From positions 1 to 5,475 of the forward strand of contig WTAG01000595.1 in NCBI GenBank assembly GCA_013139755.1: a stretch of DNA of 5,475 nt, read 5' to 3'. Both the position numbers and the translations under genes were made by a program. The notes under the pieces are model-generated. The model was not told where the DNA came from. It did no database searches and was given only the letters and a program-made list of their open reading frames with translations. This stretch comes from Methylomarinum sp. GTDB lineage: Bacteria; Pseudomonadota; Gammaproteobacteria; Methylococcales; Methylomonadaceae. This document shows positions 1-5,475 of the stretch, in pieces; position 1 is the stretch's first letter; each line of letters begins with the position of its first letter.

Positions 1-19
1 ATCCCGCCTGGCTCCACCA
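1..19 (+). tRNA. 3' end of a tRNA, probably tRNA-Ala (partial)
   Basis: The window opens inside a tRNA. What remains is the end of the T loop, the 3' strand of the T stem (CCGCC, 4-8), the 3' acceptor strand TGGCTCC (9-15), discriminator A (16) and an encoded CCA (17-19). The ending GCTCCACCA is typical of bacterial tRNA-Ala. The T at 13 falls at tRNA position 70, as expected for the G3-U70 wobble pair that marks alanine tRNAs, but the 5' strand with position 3 is outside the window. The anticodon is also missing, so the isoacceptor cannot be named. The gene lies 32 bp upstream of tRNA-Glu and is probably in the same transcript. Confidence 0.8.
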
Positions 20-51
20 AGTTTTTTGGTAATTTAGTTGTAAAAGTCTTA

Positions 52-127
52 GTCCCCATCGTCTAGAGGCCTAGGACACCGCCCTTTCACGGCGGTAACG
101 GGGGTTCGAACCCCCCTGGGGACGCCA
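52..127 (+). tRNA. tRNA-Glu (anticodon UUC)
   Basis: This is a complete 76-nt cloverleaf that delivers glutamate to GAA/GAG codons. The acceptor strands GTCCCCA (52-58) and TGGGGAC (117-123) pair fully. The anticodon stem CCGCC/GGCGG (79-83, 91-95) encloses the loop CTTTCAC (84-90), with anticodon TTC at 86-88. The T arm has five G-C pairs around TTCGAAC (105-111). The discriminator is G (124) and CCA is encoded (125-127). It is the last gene of the tRNA operon, with tRNA-Ala upstream and a terminator six bases after the CCA. Its promoter lies outside the window. Confidence 0.98.
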
Positions 128-132
128 TATTG

Positions 133-167
133 AAAACCATCTACTCTTGAGTAGGTGGTTTTTTTTT
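133..167 (+). terminator. Rho-independent terminator of the tRNA operon
   Basis: A near-perfect hairpin begins six bases after the tRNA-Glu CCA. The left arm is AACCATCTACT (135-145) and the right arm AGTAGGTGGTT (150-160), with one G-T wobble and a short CTTG loop. The stem can be extended by the AA at 133-134 pairing with Ts after the right arm. An unbroken run of nine Ts (159-167) follows. Stem, tight loop and T tract make this a strong intrinsic terminator that should insulate the tRNA operon from the cassette downstream. Confidence 0.93.
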
Positions 168-394
168 GCCTGTAGATAAAGTAGTTGTAATATGCAGATA
201 TCAATATGTCTGTTCTATATCTAAAATGCTAGAAAAGGGCTGCATTGTAAGGATGGGGCTAGAATAGGTTTTCTATTTCCAGAAAGTCCACAAGTGAACC
301 ATCATTGTTGTTTTACAACTGATCTCTTAAAGCCCCTTTTCTGATAGAGATGGGGTTATGACATTAGGGACAGATTCCTAATTGTGAATAACTG

Positions 395-424
395 TTGATT
401 ACAATTTTACTTATAACATAGAAT
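395..424 (+). promoter_or_regulatory. Candidate sigma70-type promoter for the KAP-NACHT cassette
   Basis: TTGATT (395-400, four of six matches to TTGACA) is followed after 18 bases by TAGAAT (419-424, five of six matches to TATAAT). Transcription would start near 431, inside the first inverted repeat, giving a leader of about 200 nt. A competing candidate is TTGATG (588-593), 17 bases, TTTAAA (611-616), which matches less well and would leave almost no leader before the ATG at 628. In AT-rich DNA such matches arise by chance, so this is only the best-looking of several. Confidence 0.35.
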
Positions 425-429
425 ATTAC

Positions 430-444
430 CTAAACTAGGTTTAG
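430..444. repeat. Inverted repeat CTAAAC-TAG-GTTTAG, possible operator
   Basis: Six-base arms (430-435 and 439-444) are separated by three bases, and the GTTTAG arm is repeated directly at 444-449. It sits at the start point predicted for the candidate promoter at 395-424, where a repressor could bind. The symmetry is seen directly; the operator role is inference, and no regulator gene is in the window. Confidence 0.3.
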
Positions 445-460
445 TTTAGCTCCCAGTGAC

Positions 461-478
461 GAACAAAATTTTTTGTTC
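461..478. repeat. Perfect inverted repeat GAACAAAA-TT-TTTTGTTC
   Basis: Eight-base arms (461-468 and 471-478) flank a two-base centre, forming an 18-bp palindrome within the presumed leader of the cassette. The tiny centre disfavours an RNA hairpin with the full stem and favours a binding site for a dimeric protein. It is not a good terminator, because it has little GC and no separate T tract. The perfect symmetry is visible; the regulatory role is inferred from position only. Confidence 0.35.
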
Positions 479-627
479 TCATTATTCATTTGTTTAGACT
501 TAACTCGTAATCAGATAGAATCTCTATTTGTTCAGTCATACCTAAGTCAAGCTTCCTGCTATGTTGCATACACTGCTCACCATTCGCTTGATGAGAGATA
601 AACTTTGATTTTTAAATTGGAAAAAAT

Positions 628-1938
628 ATGCCTTTATTGCTTAGCCATAATGACTCTCCTGATCATGAAGACAGCTTATCTCAAGATGGTTTTATTAAAG
701 ATATTGCTGAGGTTATTAAGAACTGTACACCACCAAAAGGGATAGGGATTAATGGCTATTGGGGGACAGGAAAAACCAGTGCATTAATACAGTTACATAA
801 AGAATTAACAGGTATAACACCTTTTGATAATAAAAAGCTCTCTGAAGCATCGGAAGTTATTCCTATCTGGTTTGAAGCCTGGCGTTACCAGCATGAACCG
901 TTACCTATTGTGGCATTACTTAATGAAATTCGGGCTGGCTTTGGTTTGTGGACAAAGGTTGTGGAGGGAGCGGGTAAAATTGGGGGCGTTACCTTTTTAG
1001 GTGTTTTAGGAGCCTTTGATGAGACGATTAAGGCTGCAAGTGGTGGAGTTATTGCCCCTAAATTAGGTGAAATTTCTAAAATAGGTCAGCAATGGGAAAG
1101 TGAGCGATATAAAACGCCTTTACCTAGCCAAAACATTTCTCTGTTATTAGAGAGTGCGATTGGTGAAGCACTGGGCAACAAGAAAAAATTGGTGATTTTT
1201 ATTGATGATCTGGATCGCTGTACACCAAGCACCGCCTTAAAACTACTAGAAGGTATTAAGGTTTACTTGAACCTTAAAAATTGTGTGGTCGTTTTTGGGA
1301 TGGATCAACGTCAAATTGAACGAGCTTTAATTAAAGCACTCGAATTAGAACAAGAAAATGGCGAGCATCAAGCACGAGAGTATTTAGAAAAAATTTGCCA
1401 GGATATTTATCATTTGCCTTTACTTAATCAACAGATTAAATGGAAATATCTAGAAACGTTATTAAAGGAATTAGATTTAGGTGACGGATCACATTGTCAA
1501 TATTTACAAGCAGTTTTAACCGAATATGACTGTTTACCTGCGAACCCAAGAAAAATTAAAGCCTTAGCCAATCGGTTTGCGGTGATATTAAGGCGAGATA
1601 TTATGACTGATAATGAAACGGAAATAGCAAATACAACTATTCGTCGTGAATATGCTTTATTGGTGGCCATGACTATTATTTATACGTTTCACCGACGGCT
1701 TAATGAGCAATTAGAAAAAAATCCAGACTATATCAATACCGTGATTGTATATGCTCAAAAACCTGAAGGAGTGGATGAGAGTTTGCTTGCTCCCATGAGT
1801 GATATTAAACCGTCGCATAATGGGAGTGAGTTATTACCTACTAACCCTAGTGATAGCAATGTTTTTAGATTGCATCGGCTATTTATTGGTCTGGGCACAA
1901 TAACTTTTGATGAAATAGACGTTTTCTTGGGAAAATAA
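628..1938 (+). CDS. KAP-family P-loop NTPase
   Basis: The 436-aa product carries the full set of KAP NTPase motifs. Walker A is GYWGTGKTS (43-51, Lys49). The KAP block WFEAWRY is at 81-87. Walker B is LVIFIDDLDRC (188-198), with the family hallmark DDLDRC. GMDQRQIERAL (224-234), YLEKICQ (252-258) and NPRKIKALANRF (306-317, Arg308 sensor-like) follow. Many KAP proteins insert membrane helices between Walker A and B. Here that stretch (about 111-150) is glycine-rich and only weakly hydrophobic, so the protein is probably cytosolic. No signal peptide or fused effector is seen. ATG 628 is the first start after an in-frame TAA (613-615); only a weak GGA (619-621) precedes it. The NACHT-LRR gene follows 48 bp later on the same strand, probably co-transcribed. 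KAP relatives include phage-exclusion protein PifA and QatA of the Qat system. The family call is firm; a defence role is inferred. Confidence 0.92.
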   Translation: MPLLLSHNDSPDHEDSLSQDGFIKDIAEVIKNCTPPKGIGINGYWGTGKTSALIQLHKELTGITPFDNKKLSEASEVIPIWFEAWRYQHEPLPIVALLNEIRAGFGLWTKVVEGAGKIGGVTFLGVLGAFDETIKAASGGVIAPKLGEISKIGQQWESERYKTPLPSQNISLLLESAIGEALGNKKKLVIFIDDLDRCTPSTALKLLEGIKVYLNLKNCVVVFGMDQRQIERALIKALELEQENGEHQAREYLEKICQDIYHLPLLNQQIKWKYLETLLKELDLGDGSHCQYLQAVLTEYDCLPANPRKIKALANRFAVILRRDIMTDNETEIANTTIRREYALLVAMTIIYTFHRRLNEQLEKNPDYINTVIVYAQKPEGVDESLLAPMSDIKPSHNGSELLPTNPSDSNVFRLHRLFIGLGTITFDEIDVFLGK

Positions 1939-1986
1939 AATAAGTACCAAAAAAGCCTTTTCTTTGTTAATAAAAGATAAATAAAT

Positions 1987-4608
1987 ATGCAACCTATTCC
2001 CGATACCCAATCCGTTAACACTTCTGAATTTATTGATATAAGCAATAACCGCGTATTGCTTAAATATTTTCAAAATGTACAAATGCAATTTATGCAGATT
2101 AACAATTTTGGTTTAGCACTGGATGATGAAGGTGAAATAGCTAAAGAAAAACCTGTTTTTTTACGCAATTTATTTGTTGCACCGCATTTGTCCAGCAGGC
2201 ATATAACACCAGAGCAAGTGATTGAGGAAGATAAAAAAGATACCTCTGAAGACTATAAAAATATAACCCAGTTACTTCAAACCGAACAGCGTCTGTTTGT
2301 TTTAGGTGACCCAGGTGCGGGTAAAACAACCTTACTTAATTGGTTAATGCTGGCATTTAGTTATAGTGGTGATAATTTAACTAAACAGACTTTAGGTGAG
2401 TTAGTGCCGTTTGTGCTGGTGCTTAGAGATTTACCGTTAGGTTCGGTGACTTCTTGGGATGATTTATGGGCTGTTTTTTTAGAGCAAAATAGTAAAAAAT
2501 TAACGGCAGTTTTTGATGGGGAAAGCAAAATAGTTGAGCGGCTATTAAGCAGTGGTCAGGCGTTATTATTAATTGATGGTCTGGATGAAGTAACACATGA
2601 AGACACCCGACAGCGACTAGGAAAGATTGTGTTGGAAGGGATAAAACGATACCCACGTTGTCGGATGGTAATAAGTTCTAGAGTGATTGGGTTTGAACAG
2701 CGTCAGTGGTTTGGGTGGAGAATTGAAAGGGAAGCTTTAACTTTACCAAATACCATGGAACAGGACATGGAAAGAGTAAAAAAACACAGTCAACAAGATA
2801 TTGATGTAATGCGAGCAACAGTTCAGTCCATAGAAATGAATTGGCTATCTGTTGCTTATATAGTCCCCTCAGCATACTTTCAGGCTAAACAATTTATTAG
2901 TAATTGGTACCAATCGCACCATGTTCAAAAAGATGGCAAACATAATGAACGGGTAGGCGAGCTATTAGAGCGGATTCAACAAAATGATGGTTTGGGTCGC
3001 TTGTCACGTATTCCTGTTTTATTAAATATGATTTGCTTTATCCATGCCCGAAGAGGGCGTTTGCCTGATGGTCGAGCTGAACTGTATCAACGTATTTCTG
3101 AAACCTATTTAATTTCTTTGGATACTGCGCGTGGTTTAAAGTTTAAAGATCGTGAAGAATTACAATTTGATTATATTGATTTGTGTGAATGGCTAGGGAA
3201 GATAGCACTGACAATGCAAAAAAAGCGGACTGAAGATGATAACGCTATATTAATTAGCGAAGCCAGTGTGGTTGGGATATTGCTTGAAGAATTAGAAGAC
3301 CGCGGCTTTTCTAAAGAAAAAGCAAAAGATGAAATTAAATTTATTTTAGATTATTTAGCCAGCAGAAGTGGTTTGTTTATTCCACGGGGCAAAGATAATA
3401 ATAACCAGGAACAATATGCATTTTCTCATTTAAGTTTTTTAGAATATTTCGCGGCGCGAGAATTAAAGGTAGAAGTTGAATACCAAGGGATAGAGTATTT
3501 ACAGAGTTATGCTGAAAAAACTCTATTGAGTTGGTGGAGCGAAACTTTTGTTTTATTTTTTGAACAATTGGAAAATCCACGTTTAGTGGCTAAATATTTA
3601 GAGCTGTTATTTTCAAGGTATAAACTGACAGATGAGATCGACGAAGGCGTTGAAGCTCAATTGTTGTTGGCAAATATCGTAATGGATAGTGGGGTAAGGC
3701 TTAATAGTCGTGATCGTAATAGCTATTTGAATGATTCATGGGATTATTATTTGAGTATTAAACATGGATGGGTTTTGGGTGAGGAGTATTTAGTCGCTTG
3801 GTGTGGGAAACTTTGGCAAGAAAGTTTTAATGGCATAAGTATTGGCGTTGAGCAAGCTAGAAAAATAACACAGCTTGCTTTATCGGGAGAAGCGGTTACA
3901 GACCTTCAGCCTTTAGCAACATTAACTCATTTACAAAAACTAGATTTAACAAGTACAAAAATAAGAGATTTATCGCCATTAGCAGGGATGATCAAGTTAC
4001 AAGAACTGGATTTATCTTTTACACCTGTGAGTGATTTATTGGGGATAGCTAGATTAGTTCAAATACAAAAACTTTATTTAAATAGTACACGGGTTGGTGA
4101 TTTATCAAAGCTATCTGGATTAACAAAATTACAGATACTTACTTTAAGTGATACAAAAGTGAGTGATTTATCAATATTAAGTCGGCTAACTCAATTACAG
4201 GAGCTTTATTTACTTAATACCCAGGTTAGCAGATTACCAGAATTTTCTGGATTAACTAACTTACAAGTTTTAGTTTTAAATGATACATATGTTACTGAAT
4301 TATCAGGAATTAAAGAGTGTATTCAATTAAGAACTCTTGCTTTAAGTAATACAGAAATAATAGACTTTTCAGTTTTATCTGTGTTGAGGAATTTGGAGAG
4401 ACTTTATTTGGTAGAAACGCAATTTTCTGATGTGACGGTATTATCAGAGTTAGAGAATTTGTATGGACTTAATTTGTGCGGTACACAGGTTGAAGACTTA
4501 TCTCCTTTAGCTAAGTTACCAAAGTTACAGTTTTTATGGGTTGATAAAAAACTTAAAAACAATGCGAAATGCTTAAAGCAGCCTAACTTAGAGATTAGAT
4601 TTGAATAG
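1987..4608 (+). CDS. NACHT-domain STAND NTPase with C-terminal leucine-rich repeats (bacterial NLR-like)
   Basis: The 873-aa product has NLR-like architecture. Residues 1-100 match no effector enzyme I recognise. The NACHT domain follows: Walker A GDPGAGKTT (107-115, Lys113), Walker B LLLIDGLDE (193-201), sensor-1-like VISSR (228-232), RIPVLLNMI with HARRGRLPDGRAELY (341-367), and the winged-helix-end signature FSHLSFLEYFAA (479-490). A helical linker (about 491-620) leads to eleven LRR units in strict 22-residue register (627-855) and a short cap. Family knowledge: STAND NTPases sense a ligand through C-terminal repeats and then oligomerise through the NTPase; bacterial NACHT proteins protect against phage. 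ATG 1987 is the earliest start, with an in-frame TAA at 1978-1980, but no Shine-Dalgarno is evident and Met33 (2083) is an alternative. About 45 extra charged, helical residues (245-290) sit between sensor 1 and the next NACHT helices. It follows the KAP gene by 48 bp, suggesting an operon. No clear terminator follows it. Confidence 0.93.
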   Translation: MQPIPDTQSVNTSEFIDISNNRVLLKYFQNVQMQFMQINNFGLALDDEGEIAKEKPVFLRNLFVAPHLSSRHITPEQVIEEDKKDTSEDYKNITQLLQTEQRLFVLGDPGAGKTTLLNWLMLAFSYSGDNLTKQTLGELVPFVLVLRDLPLGSVTSWDDLWAVFLEQNSKKLTAVFDGESKIVERLLSSGQALLLIDGLDEVTHEDTRQRLGKIVLEGIKRYPRCRMVISSRVIGFEQRQWFGWRIEREALTLPNTMEQDMERVKKHSQQDIDVMRATVQSIEMNWLSVAYIVPSAYFQAKQFISNWYQSHHVQKDGKHNERVGELLERIQQNDGLGRLSRIPVLLNMICFIHARRGRLPDGRAELYQRISETYLISLDTARGLKFKDREELQFDYIDLCEWLGKIALTMQKKRTEDDNAILISEASVVGILLEELEDRGFSKEKAKDEIKFILDYLASRSGLFIPRGKDNNNQEQYAFSHLSFLEYFAARELKVEVEYQGIEYLQSYAEKTLLSWWSETFVLFFEQLENPRLVAKYLELLFSRYKLTDEIDEGVEAQLLLANIVMDSGVRLNSRDRNSYLNDSWDYYLSIKHGWVLGEEYLVAWCGKLWQESFNGISIGVEQARKITQLALSGEAVTDLQPLATLTHLQKLDLTSTKIRDLSPLAGMIKLQELDLSFTPVSDLLGIARLVQIQKLYLNSTRVGDLSKLSGLTKLQILTLSDTKVSDLSILSRLTQLQELYLLNTQVSRLPEFSGLTNLQVLVLNDTYVTELSGIKECIQLRTLALSNTEIIDFSVLSVLRNLERLYLVETQFSDVTVLSELENLYGLNLCGTQVEDLSPLAKLPKLQFLWVDKKLKNNAKCLKQPNLEIRFE
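3865..4551 (+). repeat. Eleven-unit 66-bp LRR coding repeat
   Basis: The LxxLxL strand motif recurs at protein residues 627, 649, 671, 693, 715, 737, 759, 781, 803, 825 and 847, exactly 22 residues (66 bp) apart with no indel. The unit resembles LQxLxLxxTxVxDLSxLxxL. Threonine occupies the position that is asparagine in classical LRRs, and this recurs in nine consecutive units (for example STKIRDL, SDTKVSDL, NTQVSRL, GTQVEDL). The copies have diverged at DNA level, so this is a protein-level repeat rather than recent tandem duplication. It should form a curved parallel-beta solenoid, the likely ligand-binding end of the NACHT protein. Confidence 0.93.
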
Positions 4609-4813
4609 ATATTTTAAAAAAAATAAAACTAATAGGGTCAAGGTAAATAGTTGTGTTTAAGAGAATATTTTATTGATCATTGCTGAGGTGACAGTGGCTT
4701 GGTTTAACGCAGTTATAAAAGCTATACAAAAGAATTTAAGGAATAGCGGTTAATTTAGTTATGGCAGCAAGGTAAGTTAAAAGGGGTACATAGTTTTTGT
4801 ATTGATCTATGTT

Positions 4814-5475
4814 TCAAAAGCTTGGAGCAAGAGTATTTAATTTTTTTAATAAGTTATTCAAATTAATTGCTTCAGTATCATGTGTCATTGGATAGGTTTC
4901 CTCACCAGGGTAAACAACATAGCGTTTATTTGCTTGTATGTCATCACAGGCATAATAAAAGCCCTTTTCCACTTTAGGGTTTAAGCTACGCTTAATTTCA
5001 ATCGCCCATATTTTTTGGTCTGGAAATTTTAAGATTAAATCACATTCTGCACCGCCACTACTGCGGTAAAAATAAGCTTCAGTATTTTGAGGGGCTAGAT
5101 TAACAATATTCTCAATAATATAACCCTCCCAACTACTGCCACATATGGGATGGCCTAATAAATCATCTTGAGTTTGAATACCTAATAGGGCGTGAGTTAT
5201 ACCGCTGTCTCTAATATAAGCCTTGGGTGATTTAACCAATCGTTTTTTAGTATTTTCATGCCAAGGTTTTAATCGGCGGACCAACAATAAATCGACCATA
5301 AGGTCTAAATATTTGGCAACTGTTTTACCATCAATACCTAATGCACTGGCAAGTTTCGCGGCATTAAGTAATTCACTCTGATTATGTGCCAACATTACCC
5401 AGAATCGGCGTAAAGTTTCAGCAGGTATACGGGGACCTAGTTGAGGAATATCACGTTCAAGATAAGTACGAATAA
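4814..5475 (-). CDS. AAA ATPase/DUF4143 family protein, C-terminal part (partial, runs off the right edge)
   Basis: About 219 C-terminal residues are visible. The frame stays open through the window edge. Upstream of the first in-window ATG (5395) it still reads family-like sequence (RTYLERDIPQLGPRIPAETL), so that ATG is internal and the true start lies beyond 5475. The N-terminal AAA domain with its P-loop is therefore not seen. Visible residues 1-80 form the helical/winged-helix linker (DGKTVAKYLDLMVDLLLVRRL), followed by KRLVKSPKAYIRDSGITHALLGI. The DUF4143 end carries SSWEGYIIENI and a PD-(D/E)XK-like core, GAECDLIL then AIEIK (Asp145, Glu159, Lys161 in visible numbering). Members usually have about 380-400 residues; their biochemical role is not established. 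It ends in TGA (4814-4816), convergent with the NACHT gene, so it is not part of that operon. These ATPases are common in accessory regions. Confidence 0.9.
   Translation of the reverse strand, partial: IRTYLERDIPQLGPRIPAETLRRFWVMLAHNQSELLNAAKLASALGIDGKTVAKYLDLMVDLLLVRRLKPWHENTKKRLVKSPKAYIRDSGITHALLGIQTQDDLLGHPICGSSWEGYIIENIVNLAPQNTEAYFYRSSGGAECDLILKFPDQKIWAIEIKRSLNPKVEKGFYYACDDIQANKRYVVYPGEETYPMTHDTEAINLNNLLKKLNTLAPSF

Larger units (their letters stand above)
168..627. other. Intergenic region without a supportable gene
   Basis: These 460 bases between the tRNA terminator and the KAP gene contain no open frame that looks like protein on either strand. The visible structure is a candidate promoter (395-424), two short inverted repeats (430-444 and 461-478) and several copies of GTTTAG (439-444, 444-449, 492-497). 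A 15-codon frame at 561-608 has no ribosome binding site. No copy of the tRNA-Glu 3' end, which would mark an attachment site, is seen here. A pair of imperfect 11-12 nt inverted repeats (231-241 and 331-342) is present but isolated. Confidence 0.7.

Noticed and set aside
52..127. tRNA-Glu 3' end as an attachment site
   Set aside because: No second copy of its 3' sequence and no integrase gene occur in the window.
231..342. Imperfect inverted repeats (AGAAAAGGGCT and AGCCCCTTTTCT) about 90 bp apart, as ends of a small mobile element
   Set aside because: One arm has an extra base, the similarity does not extend, there is no target-site duplication and nothing coding lies between them.
561..608. 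15-codon frame ending 19 bases before the KAP start, as a possible leader peptide
   Set aside because: It has no ribosome binding site, no run of regulatory codons and no attenuator hairpin after it.
588..616. TTGATG-N17-TTTAAA as a promoter for the KAP gene
   Set aside because: Both boxes match only four of six positions, and the start would fall almost on the ATG. The 395-424 element is somewhat better.
1755..2088. Minus-strand open frames of 96 and 69 codons across the KAP/NACHT junction
   Set aside because: They lie opposite strongly supported coding sequence, are low-complexity Leu/Ile/Phe translations of AT-rich DNA and show no domain.
2141..3580. Four minus-strand open frames of 62-77 codons inside the NACHT gene
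   Set aside because: They are antisense shadows of a gene with clear NACHT motifs in the + frame, with no protein-like features of their own.
4661..4753. Short open stretch (LIIAEVTVAWFNAVIKAIQK and a few more codons, then a stop) as a gene remnant
   Set aside because: It is about 30 codons with no good start or ribosome binding site and no family I recognise. It could be a decayed gene, but chance is as likely.
4788..4812. ACATAG...CTATGT hairpin just after the DUF4143 stop, as a minus-strand terminator
   Set aside because: The stem has only six mostly A-T pairs with a 13-base loop, and the four Ts that follow on the minus strand are separated from it by several bases.

Overview
The window is AT-rich bacterial chromosomal DNA. 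It starts at the end of a tRNA operon and then enters accessory sequence. The encoded CCA ends, the tRNA-Ala/tRNA-Glu order and the codon use suggest a gammaproteobacterium of modest GC content. That placement is inference; no phylogenetic marker gene is present.

Layout: (1) 1-167 holds the 3' end of a tRNA (most likely Ala), a complete tRNA-Glu (anticodon UUC) and a strong intrinsic terminator. (2) 168-627 has no supportable gene. It contains a candidate sigma70 promoter and two inverted repeats just downstream of it. (3) 628-4608 on the + strand is a two-gene cassette: a complete KAP-family P-loop NTPase (436 aa), then, 48 bp later, an 873-aa STAND-type NTPase with a NACHT domain, a helical middle region and a C-terminal leucine-rich-repeat (LRR) solenoid with an exact 22-residue period. 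(4) 4609-4813 is a short gap between convergent genes. (5) 4814 to the right edge, on the - strand, is the C-terminal part of an AAA ATPase/DUF4143 protein whose start lies outside the window.

The main point of interest is the KAP + NACHT-LRR pair. Bacterial NACHT and other STAND NTPases are established anti-phage sensors, and KAP NTPases occur in phage-exclusion or defence contexts (PifA, QatA). The NACHT protein here has a sensor-like LRR end but only about 100 residues before its P-loop and no recognisable N-terminal effector. One reading is that the LRRs detect a ligand, NACHT switches and oligomerises, and the KAP protein is the partner or effector in trans. This is a hypothesis from domain layout and adjacency, not something the sequence proves. 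The flanks (tRNA locus on one side, a mobile-type DUF4143 ATPase on the other) fit an accessory or defence island, but no integrase, att repeat or transposase is visible.
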